Source: DATLMR01 sp035634255
GTDB taxonomy: Bacteria; Acidobacteriota; Blastocatellia; UBA7656
DNA: 29,397 nt
NCBI GenBank assembly: GCA_035634255.1
Contig: DASQDI010000009.1
Location: 1-29,397 of the forward strand
Direction: 5' to 3'
The notes under the pieces are model-generated. The model made no database searches and was not told the DNA's origin. It saw nothing but the letters and a program-made list of their open reading frames with translations. A program made the position numbers and the translations under genes. This document shows positions 16,717-25,730 of the stretch, piece by piece. Position 1 is the first letter of the stretch, and every line of letters begins with the position of its first letter.

Positions 16717-19700
16717 ATGGCTAGCGTCATCTCTAAAAGCCTGCCCGGCACCCGGCTCAGGCCGTCTACGCTGATCGAAGTCCTGCAATGGAGGGCGGGC
16801 GAGCAGCCTGACGCCTCGGCCTTCACTTTTCTGGCCGACGGCGAGAAGCCCGGACTGAGCCTCACCTACTCGGAAGTCGAACGCAGGTCGCGCGCGATTG
16901 CGGCGAGGCTTCAGACGATGGCGGCTCCGGGCGACCGCGCCCTGCTGCTGTACCCGCCGGGGCTGGACTTCATACCGGCCTTCTTCGGCTGCCTTTACGC
17001 GGGGGTCGTAGCGGTGCCCGCTTACCCGCCGGACCCGGCCCGGCTCGCGAGGTCTTTGCCGAGACTGCTCTCCGTCTCTTCCGACGCGGGCGCGGTCATC
17101 GCCTTAACGACGGGGCCGGTCTTATCCATGGCTAAGAGCCTCGGGGCCGGCTTCCCCGAGCTCGCGAGGCTTCGATGGGTGTCGACCGACGATGTCTTCG
17201 CCGGCGCGGTTGATGGCTGGCGCGGGCCTGATGTCGACGGCGACTCTCTGGCTTTCCTCCAATACACCTCGGGCTCTACCGGCAACCCCAAGGGCGTGAT
17301 GCTGACTCACGCGAACCTGCTGCACAACGCGGGGCTGGTCTACGACGCGGTCAAACACACGCCGGAGGACAAGTACGTATCCTGGCTCCCGACTTTTCAT
17401 GACATGGGATTTATGGCGGGGGTCTTGCAGCCGCTTTACGCGGGGCTGCCCGCGATCTCTATGTCGCCCGTATCCTTCCTGCAAAGGCCCGCGCGATGGC
17501 TTGAGGCGATCTCGGAGCACAGGGCCACGACCAGCGGCGGGCCCAACTTCGCCTACGATCTTTGCGCGCGAAAGATTCCGCGCGAGGAGCGGCGGAAGCT
17601 CGACCTCAGCAGTTGGTCCGTCGCCTTCAACGGGGCCGAGCCCGTGCGCGCGGGCACCCTTGATCGATTTTTCGCGGCCTTCTCCGAATGCGGCTTTCGC
17701 CGGGAAACCTTCTTCCCCTGTTACGGCCTGGCGGAAGCGACCCTGATCGTCTCCGGCTGCGCGAAGACTTCGCCGCCCGCCGTGAAGGCCCTCCGCGCGA
17801 AAGACCTCGAACAGCACAGGGCGACAGATTCCTCCGACGAAGGCGAAGAGGCGCGCCCGTTCGTATCGAGCGGCGGGGCGCTCGGCAATCAGGAGGTCGC
17901 CATCGTCGACCCGCGCAGCCTGACGCGCGCGCTCGACGGAGAGGTGGGGGAGATTTGGGTGCGAGGCCCGAGCGTTGCGAAAGGGTATTGGGGGGACTTC
18001 GAGCAGACGAGAGAGGTCTTTCAAGCCTTCATAGCGGGCAGCGCCGAAGGCCCCTTCCTGCGGACCGGGGACATGGGCTTCATCTCGGACGGGGAGCTTT
18101 TCGTGACCGGAAGGATCAAAGACCTCATCATAATTCGCGGCTCGAACCACTACCCGCAGGACATCGAGGCGACCGTCGAGCGCAGCCACGCAGCCGTCAG
18201 ACCCGGCTGCGGCGCGGCCTTCTCAGTCGAAGCCGATTCCGACGAGCGGCTCGTGATCGTGTGCGAGGTCGATGAGCGGATGCAGAGCGATCCCGCTCAC
18301 GTGTGCGAGAGCATAATTAAAGCCGTGGCGGACGCGCACGAGTTGCAGCCCCACGCCGTCTCGCTCATAAAAGCGGGGACGATCTTTAAGACTTCGAGCG
18401 GCAAGATTCAGCGCCGCGCCTGCAAGGATGCTTTCATCGCCCGGAGCCTCGACCCGATCTTCGAGTGGCGCTCGGACCAGTCGACGGGGCCCGCGCCCTC
18501 GGCGCTCAACGCTCGGGCCCGCGGAATAAGCCCTGCCGAAGAGAGGCTGCTCTCGCTCGTCTCCGGCATTCTGGAAATCGAAGGCGAGAAACTCGATGTC
18601 GATCAACCGCTGTCGGTTTACGGCCTCGACTCGATGACGGCCATGGAGATCGCGCACGCCATCGAGACCGAGTTCGGCACGGAGGTATCAATCGGCAGCC
18701 TGCTCGGAGGCTCAAGCATCTCGTCTCTCGCCGCCCGCATCGAGTCGCCGTCGCCGCCGATGAGCCCGGATGACGGGCCGGCCGCAATCGCTCCGCGAGT
18801 GAGCGGCAGGTCGGGGGCACTCTCCTACGGCCAGCGCGCGCTCTGGTTCCTGAACAGGCTCGCGCCCGAGAGCGCCGGGTACAATCTCTTCGGCGCGGTT
18901 CGCATCAATCAGGAACTCGACGCGGCGGCGATGCGCAGGGCGTTTCAAAGTCTCGTTGACCGCCACGACGTTTTGCGGACCACATTCTCCGCCTCGCAGG
19001 GCGAGCCCATTCAGATCGTGCATGAGCGGGCCGAGGTGAGCTTTCAATCGGAAGATGCGTCCGGGTGGGGCGAGGAGACGCTCGACGAACGGCTCTCCGA
19101 AGAGGCGCATCGCCCGTTCGACCTGCAAACGGGGCCTCTGCTTCGCGTGACCCTCTTTTCACGCTCCGCGCGAGAGCATGTTCTGCTGATAGTGATCCAT
19201 CATATCGTCTCGGACTTCCGCTCGCTCACCGTCCTAGTTCACGAAATGAGCGCGCTCTACCGGGCCGAGGTGGAAGGGGTCGAGGCAAACCTGCCCGCTC
19301 CGTCGGCGCATTTCGCGGACTTCGTCAATCACGAAGCGGAGGTGCTGGCGGGGCCGGAAGGCGATAGGCTTCGCGAATTCTGGATGGGGGAACTGGCGGG
19401 CAACCTCCCCGTGTTGAGCCTTCCCGCGGACAGGCCCCGGCCTCCGGTCCAGACCTACAGAGGGGCGTCCGTGCCCTTAACGCTCGACCGGGAGTTGAGC
19501 CGCGCCTTAAAGGCGCTCGCGCAGGAGAACGGCGCGACTCTCTACGTGACTCTCCTGTCGGCCTTCATCTGCCTTCTGCACCGGTACAGCCAGCAGGATT
19601 CAATCGTTGTCGGCACGCCGACCGCGAGCAGAGCCAAGGTCGAGTTCTCGAACGTCGCGGGTTATTTCGTCAACCCGGTCCTGGTCCGGGCGGACCTCTC

Positions 19701-22700
19701 TCTCAACCCCGGCTTTGTAGACGTGCTCCGGCAGGTGCGCGCGAAGGTGGTGGCGGCCCTTAACCATCAGGGCTACCCGTTCCCGCTCCTGGTCGAGCAG
19801 CTTCAACCGGTGAGAGACATCAGCAAGTCCCCCCTCTTTCAGGTCATGTTCGCGTTTCAGAAGTCGCACATCTCGGACGTGGAGAACCTCGCCTCGTTTG
19901 CCCTCGGGGAGCGCGGCGTCAGGTCCGACCTTGGCCCCTTCGCGGTCGAGTCGGTCGAGATAAGGGAGCGCGTCGTTCAGTTCGACCTCATGCTGATGAT
20001 GTCCGAGTCGGGCGAAACCATCCTTGGCTCCCTCCAATATAATAGAGACCTCTTCGACGCCCCGACCGTCGAGCGGATGGTGGGGCACTTCCACAACCTG
20101 TTGCGTGAGATAGTCCGCGACCCCTCGCAGAGCGTCTCGATGATGCCGATGTTGAGCGGGGCCGAGCTCCGGCGGCTCCTCGCGGAATGGAACGAGACGG
20201 ATCGGGACTGCGGGGGCGACGCCTGCATACACGAGTTGATCGAAGGGCAGGCGCGAAAGACCCCTTCGAAGATCGCCGTCACGGACCGGGGCCAGCGGCT
20301 CAGTTATAAAGAGCTTGATGAGAGCGCCGAGAAGCTTGCGGACTTTTTGCGCGGGCTTGGAGTCGGCCCCGAGTCTCGCGTCGGGGTCTGCATGCGAAGG
20401 TCCGCGCGCCTCGTGGTGAGTCTTCTGGCCGTGCTCAAAGCAGGGGCCGCCTACCTGCCCCTCGACCCTCAGTACCCGCGCGCGCGCCTCGCTTTCATGA
20501 TCGAAGACTCGGGGGCGAAGATCGTGCTCGCCGACTCGACCGGCGCGGCACTGCTGGGGGACATGCCGGTCACCCTGATCGACCTTGATCGCGAGGATTC
20601 CGTCAATCCGGTTTCGAATCATAAAGCATGCCGGGACGGAGGCAGGCCGAAAGCGCGGCCCGTGGCGCGCAACCTCGCGTACGTCATCTACACGTCGGGC
20701 TCGACCGGCAGGCCGAAGGGGACGGCCATCGAGCACGCCAGCGCGTGCGTGCTCCTGAGGTGGGCGACCAATATATTTGCCGACGGGCAGCTGGAATCCG
20801 TGCTCGCTTCGACTTCGGTATGCTTTGACCTGTCGGTGTTCGAGATGTTCGCCCCTTTGATCTGCGGCGGCAGGGTCGTGATGGCCCAGAATGCCACCGA
20901 CCTCGATTCGTACCGGAGCGGCGAGCGGTTGAGCCTGATCAACACCGTGCCGTCCGCCGTCAGGGAACTGCTCAGGCTCGGAGAGATTCCCCCCTGCGTG
21001 AGGACCGTCAACCTCGCGGGAGAGCCCTTGCAGCGCGGCCTCGTCGAAGAAATCTACCGCCTCGGCACGGTCGATGAAGTCTACAACCTTTATGGGCCGA
21101 CCGAAGACACGACTTATACCACTTATGAAAAAGTGGGGCGCGGAGAGGGCGAGTCGGTCCTGATCGGTCGCCCGGTCGCCGGCACCCGGCTCTACGTTCT
21201 GGACCGGCAGATGATGCCCGTCCCGGTCGGGGTTCCGGGCGAGCTTTACATATCGGGCAGAGGGCTGGCGCGGTGCTACCTCAACAGGCCCGAGCAGACC
21301 TCCGAAAGATTCATCCCCGACCCGTTCAGCGGGCGGCCCGGATCGAGGCTCTACAGGACCGGCGATCTTTGCAGGTACAGGCCCGACGGGAGGCTCGAAT
21401 ACCTGGGCCGGATAGATCATCAGGTGAAGATCAGGGGCTTCAGGATCGAGCCCGGAGAGATCGAGGCGGCCCTCGCCGCTCACCCCGACGTGCGCGAGGC
21501 CGTGGTCGTGGCGCACGATGGGCCTCAGGGTGATAAGAGGCTCGCCGGTTACGTCGTTCCGGCGAGGAAGGGCGCTCTGACCACGAGCAGCCTCAGGAGT
21601 TTTCTGTCGCAACGCCTGCCCGCTTTCATGACCCCTTCGGCCTTCATCATTCTCGATTCGCTGCCGATGACTCCGAACGGTAAAGTGGACCGGGGGGCGT
21701 TACCTCGACCGCAGCAGACGCGGCCCGATCACGAGGCGGCCTTTGCGCCGGCCTCGACCCCGACGGAGCAAATACTGGCCGACATATGGGCCGAGATTCT
21801 GATGATCGATGACGTGAGCGTTAATGATAACTTCTTCGAACTCGGGGGCCATTCCCTGTTGTTGACGCAGGTGACCTCGCGGGTGAGGGAAGCCTTTCAC
21901 GTGGACTTACCTCTGCAAACTCTGTTCGAAGCGCCGACCATCGCAGACCTTGCCCGCCGCGTTGAAGAGAAGCGGGGCGTCCAGACTTTCGCGGAAGGCC
22001 CGCCGATAAAGCCTGTCGAGCGCGGCGGGGAACTGCCCCTCTCCTACGCGCAGGAGCGCCTCTGGTTCCTTCAGGAGCTTGAGCCCGACAGCCCCGTCTA
22101 CACCGTCGCGGCGGCGGTTCGACTCATGGGTGCGGTGAACCTTCGGGCGCTTGAGCAAACGCTGAACGAGATTGTAAGGCGGCACGAAGTCCTGCGGACC
22201 AGATTCGCCACCGCGCAGGGCCGCCCCGTGCAGATCATCGACCCGCCGGGCGAGCACAGGCTGGCCCTAGTGGACCTCTCGCGCCTGCCTGAGCCTGCGC
22301 GGGATGCGGAAGTCGAACGCATCAAGCTCGCGGAGGCGCAGCGCCCCTTCGACCTCCGGCGCGGGCCTTTGCTTCGCAGCACTCTGCTGCGCCTGGCGGA
22401 GCGGGCACATGTGCTGGTGCTTACGATGCATCACATAGTGTCGGACGGCTGGTCGATAGGGATACTGATTCACGAGCTGGCGTCGCTTTACAAGAGCCTT
22501 TCAATTGGGAGGCCCTCGCCGCTCTCAGACCCGCCCGTGCAGTATTTCGATTACGCGCGATGGGAACACGAATCCATGCAGGGGAGAGTCCTTGAGCGCC
22601 ACCTTGATTACTGGAAGCGGCAGCTTGCGGGCGTTCCGGAAACGGCCCTCCTGCCGCCCGACTACAACAGGCCCGCGCGAGACTTCGGGCGGGGCGCGAT

Positions 22701-23412
22701 ACAGCCAGTCTCACTCTCGAAAGAGTTGTCCGGGTCGCTCAAGCGGCTGAGCAGCGGCGAAGGCGTGACGTTATTCATGACCCTCTTCGCGGCCTTCAAC
22801 GCTCTCATCTACAAGCACACGGGCCGCGACGACATCCTGATAGGAGTGCCGATTGCGAACCGCAACAGGATAGAGACCGAGGGGCTGATAGGGTTCTTCG
22901 CGAACACGATCCTGTTGCGGACCGGAATCGAAGCCGACCCGACTTTTGAAGAATTGCTCGCGCAGGTGCGCGAGACCGCGCTCGGGGCATATGCCCATCA
23001 GAATTACCCTTTCCAGAAGCTCGTCGAGGAGTTGCGGCCGAAGCGGGGCGTGACCCGGACGCCGCTCGCTCAGGTCGTCTTCACGCTTCAGAATGCCCCG
23101 GCGCGGGCGCTGTCACTGCCGGGGCTCACGCTTGAGACCGAAGAGATACATAACGGCACGGTCAAGTTTGACATCGTGCTTAACCTATGGGAGACCGACG
23201 AAGGCTTGCGAGGGTGGCTGAGCTATAACAGGGACCTCTACAGGGCTGAGACCATCGCGCGCCTGCTCTCGCATTACGAGCGCCTGCTCTACAACGTGGC
23301 CGAGAGCCCCCGCGCGCGACTGTCCGAGATCGGGCTGCTCTCGGAAGAAGAGGAGCTCCTGCTCGACAGGAGCATCGACCTGGTAGAGTTCGGCGACAGC
23401 TTCTCCATCTAG
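16717..23412 (+). CDS. Lipopeptide-initiating NRPS: FAAL-ACP-C-A(Ala)-PCP-C
   Basis: 2231 residues. Domains: fatty acyl-AMP ligase 1-590 (LQYTSGSTGNPKG near 181; WLPTFHDMGFMAGVLQPLY; SGKIQRRACK near 560); ACP 605-680 (GLDSM, Ser639); first C domain 700-1135 (HHIVSDF, H829 catalytic); A domain 1165-1670 (YTSGSTGRPKG near 1325, YGPTED, NGKVDRGALP); PCP 1682-1755 (LGGHSL, Ser1713); second C domain 1773-2215 (HHIVSDG, H1906 catalytic); and a 16-residue acidic/aromatic tail. The A-domain pocket reads D-L-F-N-N-A-L-T-Y-K, matching codes known for alanine (glycine less often). The enzyme should start a lipopeptide by loading a fatty acid on the ACP and N-acylating the residue. It has no release domain; the last C domain must act with the next synthetase. 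The start is fixed by an in-frame TAA two codons upstream; the ribosome site is weak. Confidence 0.96.
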   Translation: MASVISKSLPGTRLRPSTLIEVLQWRAGEQPDASAFTFLADGEKPGLSLTYSEVERRSRAIAARLQTMAAPGDRALLLYPPGLDFIPAFFGCLYAGVVAVPAYPPDPARLARSLPRLLSVSSDAGAVIALTTGPVLSMAKSLGAGFPELARLRWVSTDDVFAGAVDGWRGPDVDGDSLAFLQYTSGSTGNPKGVMLTHANLLHNAGLVYDAVKHTPEDKYVSWLPTFHDMGFMAGVLQPLYAGLPAISMSPVSFLQRPARWLEAISEHRATTSGGPNFAYDLCARKIPREERRKLDLSSWSVAFNGAEPVRAGTLDRFFAAFSECGFRRETFFPCYGLAEATLIVSGCAKTSPPAVKALRAKDLEQHRATDSSDEGEEARPFVSSGGALGNQEVAIVDPRSLTRALDGEVGEIWVRGPSVAKGYWGDFEQTREVFQAFIAGSAEGPFLRTGDMGFISDGELFVTGRIKDLIIIRGSNHYPQDIEATVERSHAAVRPGCGAAFSVEADSDERLVIVCEVDERMQSDPAHVCESIIKAVADAHELQPHAVSLIKAGTIFKTSSGKIQRRACKDAFIARSLDPIFEWRSDQSTGPAPSALNARARGISPAEERLLSLVSGILEIEGEKLDVDQPLSVYGLDSMTAMEIAHAIETEFGTEVSIGSLLGGSSISSLAARIESPSPPMSPDDGPAAIAPRVSGRSGALSYGQRALWFLNRLAPESAGYNLFGAVRINQELDAAAMRRAFQSLVDRHDVLRTTFSASQGEPIQIVHERAEVSFQSEDASGWGEETLDERLSEEAHRPFDLQTGPLLRVTLFSRSAREHVLLIVIHHIVSDFRSLTVLVHEMSALYRAEVEGVEANLPAPSAHFADFVNHEAEVLAGPEGDRLREFWMGELAGNLPVLSLPADRPRPPVQTYRGASVPLTLDRELSRALKALAQENGATLYVTLLSAFICLLHRYSQQDSIVVGTPTASRAKVEFSNVAGYFVNPVLVRADLSLNPGFVDVLRQVRAKVVAALNHQGYPFPLLVEQLQPVRDISKSPLFQVMFAFQKSHISDVENLASFALGERGVRSDLGPFAVESVEIRERVVQFDLMLMMSESGETILGSLQYNRDLFDAPTVERMVGHFHNLLREIVRDPSQSVSMMPMLSGAELRRLLAEWNETDRDCGGDACIHELIEGQARKTPSKIAVTDRGQRLSYKELDESAEKLADFLRGLGVGPESRVGVCMRRSARLVVSLLAVLKAGAAYLPLDPQYPRARLAFMIEDSGAKIVLADSTGAALLGDMPVTLIDLDREDSVNPVSNHKACRDGGRPKARPVARNLAYVIYTSGSTGRPKGTAIEHASACVLLRWATNIFADGQLESVLASTSVCFDLSVFEMFAPLICGGRVVMAQNATDLDSYRSGERLSLINTVPSAVRELLRLGEIPPCVRTVNLAGEPLQRGLVEEIYRLGTVDEVYNLYGPTEDTTYTTYEKVGRGEGESVLIGRPVAGTRLYVLDRQMMPVPVGVPGELYISGRGLARCYLNRPEQTSERFIPDPFSGRPGSRLYRTGDLCRYRPDGRLEYLGRIDHQVKIRGFRIEPGEIEAALAAHPDVREAVVVAHDGPQGDKRLAGYVVPARKGALTTSSLRSFLSQRLPAFMTPSAFIILDSLPMTPNGKVDRGALPRPQQTRPDHEAAFAPASTPTEQILADIWAEILMIDDVSVNDNFFELGGHSLLLTQVTSRVREAFHVDLPLQTLFEAPTIADLARRVEEKRGVQTFAEGPPIKPVERGGELPLSYAQERLWFLQELEPDSPVYTVAAAVRLMGAVNLRALEQTLNEIVRRHEVLRTRFATAQGRPVQIIDPPGEHRLALVDLSRLPEPARDAEVERIKLAEAQRPFDLRRGPLLRSTLLRLAERAHVLVLTMHHIVSDGWSIGILIHELASLYKSLSIGRPSPLSDPPVQYFDYARWEHESMQGRVLERHLDYWKRQLAGVPETALLPPDYNRPARDFGRGAIQPVSLSKELSGSLKRLSSGEGVTLFMTLFAAFNALIYKHTGRDDILIGVPIANRNRIETEGLIGFFANTILLRTGIEADPTFEELLAQVRETALGAYAHQNYPFQKLVEELRPKRGVTRTPLAQVVFTLQNAPARALSLPGLTLETEEIHNGTVKFDIVLNLWETDEGLRGWLSYNRDLYRAETIARLLSHYERLLYNVAESPRARLSEIGLLSEEEELLLDRSIDLVEFGDSFSI

Positions 23413-23455
23413 TCAGAATGGTAAACCCATCCACTCGAACGATAGAAAGGCCGGT

Positions 23456-25717
23456 ATGACGGGCACGAGCGCGGGCTTCCTCCCGCCGGGCATACTCGAC
23501 GCCCGGCTGAAGGCGGAGAAGGATTACTGGTTGGAAAAGATGAGCGGGGCGCGGTCCGCCCTCGCCATGCCGGTCGATTTCAGGAGGTCGGCCGGTCAGA
23601 GGGCGAGCGTGAAGAGGATCGATCTCGACCTCGACGACTCCGCGAAGGCCAAAATACTGGGCATCTGCAATGGCAAGGCGGAACTGTCGCTCGCGGCGCT
23701 GGCGGCGGCCCTGAAGGTCTGCCTGCGCAAATGGTCGGGCCTCGAAGACATCACCCTCTGCACGACTATACATGAGCAGTACGGCGAGCTCGCGGCTTTG
23801 AACAGGGTGTTGGCCCTGCGGGACCGGGTTGATGATTCGGCCACACTCCTTGAGTTGATGCACGATGTTAAGCGCACTCTGTTCGGCGCCTACGCGAACC
23901 AGAAATACCCGTTCGACCGCCTGCTGGACCTGGTCGGGCTGGCCCGGCCCGACGCGCGGGTCCCGCTCACGAACGTCGCGATACTGATGCGAAACATCAA
24001 CAACCGGGAGAACCTGAGCCACCTCCGGTTCGACGCCACCTTCCTCTTCTCGGTGGATGGCGGAGACCTGTCGGGCTCGATGGAGTACGACGCGAGGCTC
24101 TTCCGGCGCGGGACGGTCGAGATGCTGGCCGCGCACTTCTCGGAAGTAATCACGATGATCGCGCTCCGCAACGATAAGAAGGTCGGCGAGGTCCAGCTGT
24201 CTTCGCCTTCGACGGACGACCGGTTCAGCCATGAGTTACCACTGAGGTCCCTGATCTTCGGAGGCCCCGCTTCCGGATACCCGGCCCGCGATCACGGGGC
24301 GCTCGCGGAGGGGGCCTGCGAGGTCCCGCCGCTGGCGCGGAACTCGCACAGAAGATACTTCCCCCTCACCCTCGAACAGCAGAGGTTGTGGAGCCTCGAT
24401 CATAAAGATCCGGGCTCGCCGGCGGACGGCATCTTCGCTTTGCTTAATATAACGGGCAAGCTCGACCCGAAGGTCGTGGAAGAGAGCGTCAACGAGATGG
24501 CCGGCCGCCACGAGATTTTGAGGACCACTTTCGCGACCAGCGAGGAGCGGGTCATTCAGGTCGTCGCGCCCCGCAGCCGCGTGAAGCTCTCTTTCGTCGA
24601 CCTGTCCGCGCTCGAACAGGGCGAGCGGGAGCGCGAGGCTTCGAGGCTGGCTTCAGAGATGGCTCATTCGCGCTTCGACCTTGGCCGGGGGCCTTTGCTG
24701 AAACTCGCCCTCGCGCGCCTGACCGGAACCGACCACCGCCTGCTGCTCTCGGCCCACGGGATCATCTTCGACCGGGCTTCGATCTCTGCCTTCGCCCGAG
24801 AGCTTACCGCTCTCTACGGGGCGATTTCCGAGGGCTCGCCGCTCCCGACCGCTCCGACATTTCAGTTCGGAGACTTCGCCCTGTGGCAACGAAAGCGGCT
24901 CCAGGAGCGGGTTTCAGAGGAGCGCCCGGAGAATGAGCAGGGCAAGATGGGGCCTGGCCCTTCCGGCCCGTCGCGTGGCGCGCGGGCATCCAGAGTGACG
25001 ATGTCCGTAGCCGCGGAAGTCAAACAGGCCCTTGAGCAGTTGGGCCGGGGCGAAGGCGTGACGTTATTCACGGTACTGCTCGCGGGGTTCAGCACCCTGC
25101 TTTACAGGCACCACGCCGAGGGCGAGATAACGGTCGCGGTGCCGAACCCAAACCGCGAGTTGTTCGAGACAGAAGGGATGATCGGCCCACTTGCCACGCA
25201 GCTTCTTGTCCGCACGAAGGTCAGCGGCGACACCTCTTTCAGGCACCTCCTGTCCCGCGTGTCGGAGGCCGTCTCGGAGGCGTACGCGAATCGCGACCTT
25301 CCTGTCGAAGCGCTGATTCAAAAATCGAATGGCGGGGGTCGAACTAAAGAGAGGCTCTTCCCGCAGGCGGTCTTCAGCTTCAGTCCCACCGCGCGCGAGA
25401 AATTCGAGCTTCCATCATTAACGATAGACGTAGCTGAGGTGTTGAACGGCACTCGGGAATCCAACTTCTTCATGGACATGCAGGAAACGGGGGAGGGGCT
25501 TGCGGCTTCGATTACGTACGATGGGGAGACATTCGAGCCGAGGACTATAGAGATCATGACCGCGCATTTCAAGGCCATGCTGTCGGACGCGGCGGCCCGG
25601 CCTGACACGCGGTTGATCGATCTCTCGCTTGACGGAAACGTAGAGGCCGGGGCGGCGGACAGCGCCCCCGGCTTCCAGCCCACTGATGAAGTCGAGCAGT
25701 TCGACTTTCAGTTCTGA
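23456..25717 (+). CDS. Stand-alone protein of C-domain parts: half C plus degenerate C
   Basis: 753 residues without any A, carrier or thioesterase domain. Residues about 15-265 match only the C-terminal lobe of a condensation domain, starting at KDYWLEKMSG and including YANQKYPFDRLLDLV. Residues about 301-735 resemble a whole C domain (FPLTLEQQRLWSL, GRHEILRTTFAT, FDLGRGPLLKLAL). However, its active-site motif is HGIIFDR (434-440) instead of HHxxxDG, so the catalytic second His is Gly. The usual YW-L inter-lobe segment is replaced by a Pro/Gly/Glu-rich stretch near 500-530. It ends in DEVEQFDFQF. It starts 43 bases after the synthetase and 13 bases before the radical SAM gene. It is most likely a non-catalytic docking or recruitment protein, by analogy with interface domains; this is inference. 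Confidence 0.85.
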   Translation: MTGTSAGFLPPGILDARLKAEKDYWLEKMSGARSALAMPVDFRRSAGQRASVKRIDLDLDDSAKAKILGICNGKAELSLAALAAALKVCLRKWSGLEDITLCTTIHEQYGELAALNRVLALRDRVDDSATLLELMHDVKRTLFGAYANQKYPFDRLLDLVGLARPDARVPLTNVAILMRNINNRENLSHLRFDATFLFSVDGGDLSGSMEYDARLFRRGTVEMLAAHFSEVITMIALRNDKKVGEVQLSSPSTDDRFSHELPLRSLIFGGPASGYPARDHGALAEGACEVPPLARNSHRRYFPLTLEQQRLWSLDHKDPGSPADGIFALLNITGKLDPKVVEESVNEMAGRHEILRTTFATSEERVIQVVAPRSRVKLSFVDLSALEQGEREREASRLASEMAHSRFDLGRGPLLKLALARLTGTDHRLLLSAHGIIFDRASISAFARELTALYGAISEGSPLPTAPTFQFGDFALWQRKRLQERVSEERPENEQGKMGPGPSGPSRGARASRVTMSVAAEVKQALEQLGRGEGVTLFTVLLAGFSTLLYRHHAEGEITVAVPNPNRELFETEGMIGPLATQLLVRTKVSGDTSFRHLLSRVSEAVSEAYANRDLPVEALIQKSNGGGRTKERLFPQAVFSFSPTAREKFELPSLTIDVAEVLNGTRESNFFMDMQETGEGLAASITYDGETFEPRTIEIMTAHFKAMLSDAAARPDTRLIDLSLDGNVEAGAADSAPGFQPTDEVEQFDFQF

Positions 25718-25730
25718 GAAGGAGATGGTC

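Noticed and set aside
19600..21612. A 670-codon open frame on the - strand inside the synthetase
   Set aside because: It is antisense to intact C and A domains and has no recognisable domain.
25686..25730. Earlier ATG codons for the radical SAM gene (25686 and 25725)
   Set aside because: The first lies inside the preceding gene without a ribosome site; the second directly abuts the AAGGAG. The ATG at 25731 has proper spacing.
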